Source: Dipteronia dyeriana
Taxonomy: Eukaryota; Streptophyta; Magnoliopsida; Sapindales; Sapindaceae
NCBI GenBank assembly: GCA_032871835.1
Contig: CM065299.1
Coordinates: 42,730,706-42,794,705, forward strand
Length of the DNA: 64,000 bases
Reading direction: 5' to 3'
The notes beneath the pieces are model-generated. The model had not been told where the DNA came from. It saw nothing but the letters and a program-made list of their open reading frames with translations, and did not search any database. A program made the position numbers and the translations under genes. Positions 1 through 10,983 of the stretch are shown here, one piece after another (within the stretch, counting starts at the first letter, position 1; every line of letters begins with the position of its first letter).

Positions 1-445
1 ACAAGCAAGAGAAGCCTTGCAACCAAGGGTAGGTTGGCAAGCAATTGGTCGGGTATCCACTGTAAAAGGCCCAAGGGGTATAGTAGAAGGAGCTCACGCC
101 AAGAGTAGTGGATCACGCGATATTACTATGGATTGAACCAAGAGTGGTGAGTGGCGGTGTCCATAGCCTAAGGTTATCGAGAGTGGGTGTCTGAGTATCA
201 CTTGAGAGTGTAACCTTTTATTAATATAATGGATTTCTGTGAGCCAGTGTGGCGCACTTAACAGCCCGTGTTTTTTCCCATTTGGAGGGTTTCCACGTAT
301 ACTTCTTGTGTTGTTTATATTTCCGCACTTTACACTTGATGTTGTATGTTTGTTTTATTTGGGTGAATTTTTAATATTGACTAATAAAAAAAAATTGGTA
401 ATTGACTTGACTAAAACCTATTCAGCCCCCCTTTAGGTTATAAAC
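1..445 (+). repeat. 3' part of a Ty1/copia-type LTR (fragment)
   Basis: The sequence reads like the end of a plant copia LTR: a 'gtggatcacgcg' stretch, then 'ggagggtttccacgtata', 'ccgcacttt' and a terminal 'cctattcagccccccttta' pyrimidine block. The same order of motifs appears at 60,290-60,480 on this strand and in reverse at about 8,070, 13,150 and 56,140. It has no left end because the window starts inside it, and the exact right end is not fixed. The copia assignment rests on remembered LTR style, not on coding sequence. Confidence 0.4.
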
Positions 446-2740
446 ACACAAGTTTTTAGGGAACTTTCATGGCTTTGCAATTTTATTAACAATAACTCTT
501 GGGAGGATATTAATAAAATCACATTGAGTGTGTTCCCTCGCGAATATTCCTCATGTGAGAGTAGATATCGTTTAGGCCAATTGTCTAGTCTATCCTTGTA
601 AGGAAGTATCTCGCTAAATTCCATTCATGAATACCCCTTTGGTGTTATTACATGAAACATAAAGCTCATCTAAACTTAGAGACCGTTGGTGTTCCAAACA
701 CCTCTCCCACTCAATTATTTAAGGAGTGTGATCGAATTCCATAGAATGATTTACCAAGTTATCTAGATGCCAATTAGATACCTAAATCATTCAATGCATG
801 TTCATACGAAAAGAGATATATGAATGGCACTCCTATTCTATATGATATGTTATCAAGCAATGACAAACATTGCAATATTTACAAAAATATAAATAGCTAC
901 AATTTTGGTCCATCCAAGAAAAACAAGTAAATTACATGTCTTAGAATACAAAAAAAAAACTCCTTTCTTGGCAAACAAGTCTTCACGCGACCTTCGTCAT
1001 TTGGACTCCCTCGGCTGCCGCCCATGGCATGGGTGTGCGCATGCCACAACCCCATAAAGGGCTGCCATGTGCAGCCCATGGCTTCTATAGGGTTGCCATT
1101 CGCAGCCTATGCCACAACAATCGTGGCCACGTGCTCTTTGCATGCACGTTTGTTAATATGGCTCGGATGGTCCCAAACTTGTTCCGGTTGCTTCCAATTC
1201 TTCAAACCTTCGAGTCTTCGATACTTGAATGTATTACAGAAGAATTTTAAATAAAAAAAAATTACAGCAATTTTTTTAATTACAATATAGTGCATTTTTT
1301 TTAATTACAACAACCAAATAAAAAAAACTTAGCAACTACCAAGAAAGAAAATTATGGCGATGATAGGCCACCCTTCTTGTTACAATCCTAAAACAAAAAA
1401 CACATCGAAATTCTTGGACCAAAATTGAGCAATAACAATCCACATAATATATATATATATCCATACATTCCAATGTAAATATATATACGAATACATTCAA
1501 TTGGGCGTTGACCAGCCCGATACAAGAAGTGAGTAGCCACTGGGCCTTATAGCGATGCTACGATTCCTAAGGCTGCTTAGGCATGTAGAAGGCCTCACCA
1601 AATGTTGAAAAGTCTCTTGGCAATCTTCGATCATATCGGGACATCTGTGGCTCACTAGGGCATTGAATGACCCATTACAAATGGAGAGGAGCCATTAGTA
1701 TAGTACTGGTCCAAAGACATGTTTAGGATCCTAGAAGTCCTCAACAATTGAAATAAGGCTATGGACCATACTGGAACAAACCGGGAGCTCAATGGCTTAC
1801 TAGGGCATGGTCCAGCCAGGTACTTAAAGTAAAGAGCCACTAGTCTTCCATCGGTCATACTGCTCCTATAGCCACATAGCTGAGTTGGATTCTCAGATTC
1901 ATGAGTTAACATGTTACCGTTGCCTAAGAGCTTATGAAGAATGGATCCAGTGACATGAGTGGATCCATATGAATAGGTAGGAATCCAGTGAATCTGTTGG
2001 ATATGAGATATACTAGTAGTGGAGCGAATCTGTTGTAAAGAACCAGAAGAAGAGCAACTCAACTGTATAAGAGTTGTCAATGTATCGAAGTTGTTCTGCC
2101 GTGAAGGAGCCCTTCAGGTGTGGAGATGTTGTATTAGAGCTCCACGAATATATGAGCAGGTTCACTTCATAGTAGTAGTATAGTAGACAGGTTCCACTAG
2201 GAGCCCACTTACTATACTCACTATATACTTCAAAACAAACACGGTGCCTAGTACCCGATAGGTTGGAGAATCAGGCAAGTTGCCTTTCACTCTATTGGCG
2301 ATCTTATTCCGGTCGATTTGTGGGTGCCATTTTGGCCTTGTTTATGAGTAGTGAGATAAGTGTCGAATCAAGCCCTTTTTCTATGTGCTTTTTCCAGTGT
2401 ATTTATACATGGTGTAATTAGGGTTTTTCCTTGGCGTACAAGCTGAAGATCACAAGATTCATCTCCTTTCCTTATCAAATGTGATTTTCTGTTTAATGTA
2501 GTTGACCCTGAAGAATCGGCTTGTGGCAAATATCATGGGAAAGATGAGTTTGTTTCCACTTTGAACTCTCTCATTATTGTTGTTTATACGTTGAGCTATA
2601 AATTCTCTCATTGATGGCGTTGCGAATGGCCATTAAAGAGTTGACTATTTTTCATTAATGGAGTCAACTTTTTCTTCTTTTCCATTTTTGCAGATGATAC
2701 TAACTTCATTCCTTCAAGCATGGTACACTGATGTACTGGT
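446..2740. other. Unassigned repeat-like DNA without a recognisable gene
   Basis: No frame here resembles a known protein. The longest open frame (141 codons, minus strand, 1,655-2,080) has no recognisable domain. The stretch contains a GC-richer patch near 1,025-1,110 with small inverted repeats (GGGCTGC at 1,059-1,065 against GCAGCCC at 1,071-1,077) and short AT runs near 1,450. It is probably old LTR or retrotransposon leader sequence, but I cannot name the family. Confidence 0.3.
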
Positions 2741-4331
2741 ATACTCTTGTCGGCATTGTGTTGGTAGGTCGGTACCTTCTTGATACTACTCTTTTTACTT
2801 GGTAGGTAAGATATATACCCAGGATGGGTCCCAAAATGGTATCACGGTACTCGGGTACTAGGATAGTGTCGTGGTACTTAGGTTCTAAGCAGGTGGTACC
2901 GTGGTGCCTTGGTACCAGGTAAGAGGTACCGTGGTAATGGTTCTGCTTGATGACTGGTAGTATATGGTTGGTGGTGCTGAATTCTTCTTGGTCCATGCTA
3001 TCGAGTATCCCATGTATCTATATACCGGTCCCGATCTAGAATATATTGAGTAGGCCCTACCAGATACTAGGCAGATGAAAATTTCTTCTTTAGACCTCTG
3101 CCAAAAATGGTTGTTAACATATAGTATTGGCCGCCATAAGTGATTGTTCATGAATGCACATTTATCAAATTAAGAGACTCTTTATAAAGTCACCAACCTA
3201 GATGTATAGTATTGATGCTTAACCTCTTAGAAGCAACCAACCAAGATGTATAGAATTGATTACCCATTTGAGATTAAATAGAATTTAAGATTATTAAGTC
3301 CGGGTCTCACTTGAGGGATGTACTCTTTTTTGATCCGTCCATTCAATAAAGATTAAGAGGACTAAGTAGATGTATACCTAATCAACTACTCAAATCATTT
3401 CTCCATAAACAAGCAAAGAGAGGAACGTATAATCAGATACCCATTTGTTTTGAAATCAACTAAATTAATGAGTGAAACATAATTGATAGGTTTTATATAA
3501 TGAATAGAGTTTAATACAAAGCCCAACATCCAAAAGTGTTTCACATCAATCCCTTGGTCAAAAATTTTGCTACGCATGATGAATGCAAAAAAATAACTAG
3601 GAGAAAAGAGATAGAGAAGACCATATAGAGACTTACTTTCTTGAAGCTTGAATCCAAATATCCAAGTGTCCTTAAGTAGATGAGGAAGATGATGGTTAGA
3701 TTGGGTGATGAATGATTCCTAAATCTAGATTAGTAATAAAATGGGGGCAATTTCTTTCTTGGAAGAGAGAGGAGTTGAAGTGTGTCGAAATAAGAAAAGG
3801 ATTTACATATAGGGCTTCTAAAATTAGGTATGAAATGCTGATGTGGCAGATCTTGACATGCATAATGCATAGGTATAGCATGGGCAGGAACCCACACAGT
3901 ACCTGTATAATGATTTGATGCTTCTACTTTCCTTCTCTCAGTTTTGGTGAAATGCAAGAGTTGTACAATGGTGGAAACCCACAGAATGAGCTAATGTTTA
4001 GGGTATACTCTATAGTCTGTTCATGTGCACAGGTTATGTGCTAAAAGTGCATGAGTGAGTATCCATACAGTTGCCAATTTTTAAATCCATCTTTCCGTGC
4101 ATGGGTAGTGAGCAGGTAAGGATCTGCGCAGTACCAGCTCATTGATGCTTCTTTATTTCATCGATTTGGGCAATTTTTTACACAATTCCATGTTTTCCAT
4201 CCTATCTTTTGAATTGTCCCTAATTCCCTGCAAACATATCAAAAGAGCCATAAGATACAAAAAATCGCATGAAAATGATAAAATGAAAATGGACTTGAGG
4301 AACGAAATAAAGAACAATTTTGGCACGATCA
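2740..4331 (-). mobile_element. LTR of Athila-like family X, reverse orientation
   Basis: On the minus strand the LTR begins TGATCGTGCCAAAATTG at 4,331, directly after a purine-rich tract (GGGGTATT) and the family's 'GCTCGAGGACGAGCAAAGG' internal end. The first several hundred bases align by eye with the X LTRs starting at 27,226 and 51,299, including 'TATCTTATGGCTCTTTTGAT'. Near 3,200-3,250 it also matches the X LTR sequence just left of 28,384. The outer end is inferred from the roughly 1.59-kb length of the copy at 51,299 and is not seen directly. Confidence 0.6.
2826..2942. repeat. Degenerate GGTACC-rich minisatellite, about four units of 27-30 bp
   Basis: Four imperfect units begin with GGGTCCC, GGGTACT, GGTTCTA and GGTACCA. 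Each carries an inner 'cgtGGTACyT'-like half. On the minus strand the units read as a degenerate 9-10 residue repeat of the form P-(R/K/E)-(H/Y)-(H/R)-(G/D)-T-(T/I). It lies near the expected inner end of the reverse family X LTR. Frame preservation is probably a by-product of unit lengths near 27 or 30 bp. Confidence 0.55.
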
Positions 4332-6904
4332 AATACCCCGAAACAAAACCTTTGCTCGTCCTCGAGCAAAGCTTAAAACAACATAAAAAATTACCCGAAT
4401 AAAAATAACTCGATCTAAAATTTTCCTACACTCAAAACAAATAATTCAACAAGCTGCATGTCTAATCAATGATGATATGCAAGGATGTGTGATAAAGAGA
4501 AGTAGACATATGGAAAATGTTCTAAAACAACTCGAAAGGACTAGAGGGAAACTCGCACTATCACGAATCCCACACCTATGAGTGCTTTCATACTGGAAAC
4601 TACTAACTCCCACGCCTTGAGCATAATTCAGTTCAACTCTAATCCTTACCCGGCTTCACTTTCGTTCTTCCACTCAGAGTCCTAAGTTCACACTCTTCCC
4701 TATGTCTGTGAACTAGCCTAATATTGATTCACTATGCCATGAAGGTGGAAGATCAAACATCAACAAACATTCCCAATGGAGACATATCATAGATCAAATG
4801 GAACTTTTCCCTTAGGTTGTACAGGGAGGGGTTAGATGTGGCGAACAAAGAAATAGGGAATTATGAGTTCCAAGATCATCAATCATGCTCAAACATACTC
4901 ACACACCCTATTCAAAACTCTATTAAACTTCAATTACACTATAGCAACTCAAAATTTACTTACATACACATTTGTGTTTCACAATTGTACTCTTCTTTAT
5001 GAGTAATTAACATTTATATCACAAGGCTCTTTTCATTTTTACTTCCTTTTTTTCTTTAGCTTTTCTTTTCACATTGATTTTCTTTCTATGCTTTTCTTTT
5101 GCATAATAATTTCTCATTTGACAATTCGGCTCTTAAGAGCAAATTTTGGTACTTTTACATGTTGAGCTATTTCAACATTAGAGCTTACACCTTTCAGCCA
5201 CTTCACACACAACACACCCCCCTCCCCCCACATGATAGGAAATTGATGGGTTGTTTTTGTGTTTGATCTATGGCTATAAGGTTTAATAAGGTTCCAAGTG
5301 AAAGTAAGTGTTTTGATGGAAAATTGGCTTGAAGCACACAAAAGGGATAAAGGAATGTGTTTAAGCCTTTTAAGTGGTTAATTTCATTGCCCAAGATCAC
5401 TTCCACAATTAATCTATCAAGGGAAAGAATGCAACAATCAAGCAATAGACAACAAATGTATGATGAATTTCCTATGGCATGTTACGCATATAATGAGCAA
5501 ATTGTTTAAGGTTTAGAAAAGTTGTATACTCAATGCGATTTTTAATAGGCTTTTGTTTGAGACCTCATGGGTAGTCTCTACTATTATAACAAGGAGCAAA
5601 AGCACCGAGTCCCCTAAACTTAAGCACAAAAAGGATAGGACTGGCCCATGATGTGCAAGTGGGACCCTAGAGTGACAAGGACTTGCTACACAAGCTCAAA
5701 AATGCATTTATACACTCGCCATAAGCACACACTTAAAGCATCACATCCAAGCAAGTTAAAGATCAAAAAATTTGGCCATTGCGACAAATTGAATAATTTT
5801 GGACCAACATAACTAAAATGACTCAAAACAAAAAGGTGACTCGTCAAGGCGTGTACACCCCCAAAGCAAAACTCAACATTGTCCTCAATGTTGGAGACAA
5901 GAGAGTCTGGCCTAGCGACGCACACCTAAATGACTGAAAACATGACAACCTAGGCACTAATCATATGCAATCAATGCCCAACAAACTAAAAGACTCAAAA
6001 TTAGGATCAAAAATAAAATAAGGAATTAAAATGCAATATGACATTAAGCACAAACCAACATCAAGCATTTTCTTTCAATAAAAAATGATTGAATGGGGAC
6101 ATGATGACTCCTAAAACGAATATCACCATATGCACAAAAGCTATACAAAATGTGAGTAACCAAGATCACCCCTAAACCAAAATGGGCATGTATATGTGCA
6201 ATATGAACATGTACACTCAGATATGTATCCACAAGAGCCTTCATCTCATTCATATCAAAAAGGCATTAATCCATAAATGCATAAATCAATTAATGCAAAA
6301 TCAAACAATCCTTAATATGCACCAAATGTATTCTTCTACAACATCAAAAGATAAATCATTCAAATCAAATCAAAATTATCATCGTCTAAATATTCCTCCA
6401 CACACTCATCCCAACATCCATTAATTAGTCAAAGAAGGCTAAATAAAACAAAAAAACAAGAAAAGAGTTCAAAACTTAAAATTGAAACCAAAGTCGATTG
6501 CCTCCCACAAGCACTTTATTTATCGTTTGGGCAAGACGTTGATATGGCACATTTGCTCTTTGAACTCCTAGTTCTTGCTGTCCTCATTGAAGATAAGGCC
6601 CTTGCTTTTTTAATGAGCACTCTCGGCTTGTTTGTCCCTCCAAGATGAGCAAGTTTTCATTGTCTCCTCCCAAGAGATTAAAAAGCCTTGTTTTATTGTC
6701 CAATCTATAAAAATTTGCTTCCTCTAGAAGCTATAAATTATCTTCACAATCACAAAAAACATTAGCAAGTTCAAGAAATATAGATTATCCTCAATACATG
6801 CAATTTTCCAAATCAGAGCTCGATATAATATTTATTCAAAATGAAAAACTTAAAAAATCAAACAAAACATGAAGATGCAACAAGATTTTCAATTTAATGC
6901 ATCT
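4332..6904 (-). mobile_element. Family X internal 3' non-coding region, reverse orientation
   Basis: This is the long non-coding stretch between the last ORF and the LTR of family X, read on the minus strand. It shares ordered blocks with 10,984-13,020 plus 26,634-27,225 and with 45,931-47,600. One block is the hairpin CAACATTG-TCCT-CAATGTTG at 5,874-5,893 next to a G-tract (seen here as 'acacccccaaag'). Another is 'ttcacaaacacaagcct'-type sequence and the 'GCTCGAGGACGAGCAAAGG' end. No coding frame is visible. Confidence 0.55.
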
Positions 6905-7740
6905 AGGGTCGGGCTAGGACCAAGTTAAGGAATTTGTTCTTCTTCACAACCCAAACAAATAATGATTATTTCCCCATCGTTTCCTTTCCCTTATTTCTCA
7001 TTTGGTTCATTACATCTTTTTGCATCCAAATTTTCTTAAGGTGGACTCTTCCTATTCCTAGGCTTCTCAACCCATATCTTCCTAACATTTCAATAATTCT
7101 CTCTATGTTTATAATTTCCTCATGCGCTTTGCCTTGCATATTCATGGCCTAGTGGTCTTGTGTGAACTATCTTATAGTAATTGGGGCACACGGTGAGAAA
7201 GTTAGGAATGATACGTTTTAGGTATTTATTACAGGTGGGAATGGAGGATGCTTCCTCTTCTTGTTTGCCATCCTCCTCTTTACTTTGCTAGGATTTGGTC
7301 TATGACTCATGGCAATCTTTTCCCTTTTTGGAAGTCGAACTGCTTCCTTCATCATTGCCTTAATTTCTTGCTTAGCTTTTGAAAGCTCCACAAGGTGGTC
7401 AAGTTCCTTCTTTATTATCTCGAAGTCATTGTTCTTTGTTTCAATTTCTGGTTGCCTTGCCCACATCCTCTTAGGAAAGTCCACCTTGATCTCTTCTAAC
7501 TCTTTCAAGGGTATACTATTTTCTTCGTTCAATAATTTTTCGTTAAGAGTGAGCTTCTTATTTCGCACTTCAAGCTCTTACCCTATCACTTTTCCCAAGG
7601 CCTCCTTGTCTTCAAACTCCTTTTTCATGCGCTTGAACTTCCTTTCAAAACCTTCCCTCATTCCTTCTTTCTCTTTGGAAGTTTTCACTAACATCTATTG
7701 AAGTAAGTAGACTTTATCTTCCAATTTATTGTACTTAAAA
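6905..7740 (-). pseudogene. Broken coiled-coil ORF of family X (3' ORF)
   Basis: On the minus strand, about 7,740 down to 7,218 reads as a Lys/Glu-rich, heptad-like protein with in-frame stops. One uninterrupted stretch of 116 codons (7,568-7,218) is rich in KELEEIK, KKELDHLVE and KQEIKAMM segments. A second frame (about 7,060-6,905) reads KKIWMQKDVMNQMRNKGKE and ends in KFLNLV. The plus-strand copy at 10,329-10,983 has the same tail (TKIWVRKDLMNQVRNPGKE ... SFLNLV), so both come from one family in opposite orientations. Function is unknown. It could be the end of an env-like protein or a gag-like coiled coil; I cannot decide. Confidence 0.45.
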
Positions 7741-10328
7741 TATTACAATGTGAAACTTTACAACTTGAAAAGGAATATCACAAGATACAAAGTTTAAACA
7801 CTAACAAAGATACATAGATAAATGTACTAAAACAAACAATACTTGTATTACAATATCTTTCAATATGTACAAGTACTGAACCAAAGATGATTATAAACAA
7901 ATAAATTCATGTAGCAGTAAAGTGATATTTATAACTTTGATCATATGAAGTGCTTGCATTTCACACATTACAACAATCTTGTTTTTCAATAATATCTAGA
8001 AATGAAGACTGTAAAACAATATACAAACATACACATACAAATATATGAGAGGGATAGGAAGAATTGACACATTTGGTTTTCACATGGTAAAACCTCCGTA
8101 GAGAAAACATCCACGAGTTGAATGCAACCATCGAGTACTTTTTTTGGAAAGTAGAAAAGAAATTCCATAAAAGTGACCAACAAATGACACACTCTCTATT
8201 GGACTCTACCTCTACCCAGTCCCTACTAATAGATTGGAAATTCCTCAAAAGTGATCAACACATGACTCACTTTCTATTGGAGTCCACTCTAACCAACACC
8301 GTTAAGAAGTTGGAAATTCCACTAGATTGATCTACAAATGACTCATTCTATTATGGACTCCATCACATCTTAACATCTCGGGTCTACCAACAAAAGTCTA
8401 CTTTAAATCTAAGGTACCCATGCTTCTAGAAAGTCTCCCATGCTTGATTATCTAGACCACATGTCCTAATCAAAACTCCTTGCTTGACTATCCGGAGCCT
8501 CACACTCCTAGCCAATACTTCCACCTTTTGTAAGGCAAATGATCTAAATGTAATGCAAATGATGAAACACAAACAACATAAAATATATGATCAATACATC
8601 ACATGGAAACTATAAATAATCAATGAGCACACAAAGTATATTTTTTTTTCTAGTTTATAATCAAAAATTGACACCACACAAGATGATGCATGAGCATATG
8701 AAATGTATTGATTAGGTACAATATATGAAGATCTAGACACAGGCAACAAAGTTCACAATACAAGATTGTCTAGATCTTATACATGAACAAAAACCTAGAG
8801 CATCCAAAAACACACTTTAAACCTAGATTTTATTCATGACACTAAAGCTTGAAATAAACATGATCTTGAAGCATATATCCAAGAATTTAGAACTAAAACA
8901 AAAAACATGCTAGATTCACAAGATATGATCAATCAATATTCTAGTAAATATTTAGTATTTATTCAACTAATAAGTCCTAGCACATGATAAGACTATTAAT
9001 CTTGAAAATAAAATCATTAAAAGCACAAATAGCCCTAGATAGCCCTAGATAGCCCTAGATAATAAGCCAGCACAATACAACTCACAGTCATGTGAATACA
9101 TAGGTTTTAATAAAACCTAACTCATATTCAAGTTTCTAATTAAGCAAAACTAGCATTTAATTGAAGCTCTATCAATCATCAACATTTTTTCAAGCAACAT
9201 ACACTAAACTAAAAAGAAGACCAAAGGTATTTGATTATTAGAATCTAAAAAATCAAATGGTTAACAAATACCTTGTCAAACTCGAGTGAAGTCATGAAAA
9301 TGGTGAAAACCACCAGAAAACTTAAACAAAAAACTTGAATACAAAACATATCCAACTTGAATCACTTATATCGGAAAAAAAAATGATAGAGTTATGCTGA
9401 TTCAAAGTTGAGAGAAAAATATGGAAACTTTCTACACTTTATTTTCTTTAAATGAAAAAATAAGAGGGAAGAAGGTATTTAAAAGTGAGGGAAAGTAAAA
9501 AGTTGAAGGAAAAAAATGCCCTAAGCCTGTTCCCATCCCCAAGATGGCACGTGGGCATCTCAGGGGTAGAAGGAGGTTCTTCCCAAGATGGCCATGCCCT
9601 ATATCGGGGAGGAGCGGCTTGGTGGCCTTCATCTTTCTCCCTCACGCACTTTCGTGTTCTTTCACCTTTCTCCGGCCTCCAAACTCCGAATTCAAATCCA
9701 TTTTTGAATTACCAATTGGAATTCTCTAATGTACAAGGATAACTATGAAACTTTGACCAAAAATAATGATTTCTACTTGATACATGAAGACGAAGACAAT
9801 GCATGTAAAATGACCGGAAAGTTTCGTAACTTTTGACTTGGAACTCAAAATCAAATGTATGAGTGACCGAATTGACCGAAACTGAATAAGGAACAATATA
9901 AGATAAAATTCAAGACCAAGGTCCATACCATATTAACAAATAAACATACAAACACATATCACACAAGAATGCTATTTCATAGACATAGTCCACACATGCA
10001 TTTTTTCTAAAACTAGTCAACTCCACACCAATGCATGAGCATTCAATATCAAGTGTGTGAATGTGTTATACAAAATGAGTACAGTGGTACAAGGATGAAT
10101 ATGGATGCTATGTGTGTGTGTGCTTTAAAGCCTTGCAAGAAGATAGAGGTCTTAAAATACCTTTATAGAGCAATGAGGCACATTTCTCCTTGAAGACTTG
10201 ATCTTGCTTGATAAATTGCCAAATTTTCTTTGAAGCTTGAATCATCATCAATCTAGGACAACTAATCAATACAAATGAAATGTTGTTTTGATTCAGAAAA
10301 AATGGCAACACAACTCAAAAACCTAACA
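7741..10328 (-). mobile_element. Reverse copia-type LTR-like unit, copy A
   Basis: Copies A, B (13,021-26,633, interrupted) and C (55,614-58,356) share ordered blocks. These are 'catggtaaaacctcc...gaaaacatccac' near the left, then 'ggaaactataaataatcaatgagcacacaaagta', then a GC-richer patch (here about 9,530-9,640), then 'ctccaaactccgaattcaaatc', and a right end in 'aacctaaca'. On the minus strand the unit therefore starts TGTTAGG, and its 'GGAGGTTTTACCATG' block matches the LTR ends at 1-445 and 60,290-60,480. Inserted here, it cuts into the family X ORF that resumes at 10,329. The left limit is approximate and I found no target duplication. Confidence 0.45.
9031..9060. repeat. Three perfect copies of the 10-mer AGCCCTAGAT
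   Basis: Three identical head-to-tail decamers sit inside copy A. Copy C has a single related 'agccctatat' at the matching place (about 57,061), so this is a local slippage expansion. The CCCTA core is not arranged as a telomere repeat. Confidence 0.8.
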
Positions 10329-10983
10329 AGAGTATCAAAGATAGACAAACTTCGGAAGCTAAACAAGAAGCTTATTCTTGAAGTGAAATCTCTTAGAGAG
10401 GAAAATGTTACACTCAAGAAGAAGAATGGTGAAGTCACTAACAAGAACAAAGAAGTGAAATAGCAAATCAAGAGACTTGAGGCTATGAAAATTAAGGCAA
10501 TAGAGGAATTTTTAAACTTAACAAAGACATCAGTGGAGTTTGAAGAAAAGACAGCTCGCAAATCAAATGAAATGCAAATGGAGATCGAGCTGAAGGTAAA
10601 TGCTTTAAAGAAAGTAGAAGAAGCTCTCAAATTCGCAAAGGGAAGGGAAGGTGACTTTATCATAAAGTTGGGCAAAATGGAGCAAGAGGTCAAGGCATTA
10701 CAAGTAGAGAAAATCCAATGACCCCAAAGTCACTCATCAAAAAGAAGTCCATCTAACCTTAATACTATTCACTATTTGTGTTCAAAAAGAGCTAAAAAGT
10801 ACCAATCCATTAGACATGGGAAAACAAGAAGTCTTAAGAATAGGAGGAGTCCAACTAGGGTAACAAAAATATGGGTGAGAAAAGATTTAATGAACCAGGT
10901 GAGAAATCCGGGAAAGGAAAAGATGGGAGAATTGCCTAAATTTGCTTGGGTAAGAAGAAAGAGTTTCCTAAATTTGGTCTAGC
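10329..10983 (+). pseudogene. Broken coiled-coil ORF of family X (3' ORF), plus-strand copy
   Basis: Frames at 10,329-10,721 encode a Lys/Glu-rich heptad protein (KLRKLNKKLILEVKSLREEN, then KVNALKKVEEALKFAK) with one in-frame TAG at 10,461. A shift then leads to 10,776-10,982, reading TRVTKIWVRKDLMNQVRNPG and ending SFLNLV before a stop. The tail matches the minus-strand copy at 6,905-7,060. The 5' part is missing because copy A abuts it; the first codons of the open frame lie in copy A. Long non-coding family X sequence follows. No catalytic motif is visible. Confidence 0.45.

Noticed and set aside
1655..2080. 141-codon open frame on the minus strand
   Set aside because: No domain, Ser/Thr-rich composition, and repeat-like surroundings; not enough for a gene call.
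7309..7701. 130-codon plus-strand open frame, Phe/Ser-rich
   Set aside because: It is the complement of the coiled-coil frame at 7,218-7,740; Phe/Ser richness is what Lys/Glu codons give when read in reverse.
9031..9060. Interstitial telomere repeat
   Set aside because: The unit is AGCCCTAGAT, a 10-mer that contains CCCTA but is not a TTTAGGG array.
10262..10693. 143-codon minus-strand open frame
   Set aside because: Same reason: it mirrors the Lys/Glu-rich plus-strand ORF of family X.
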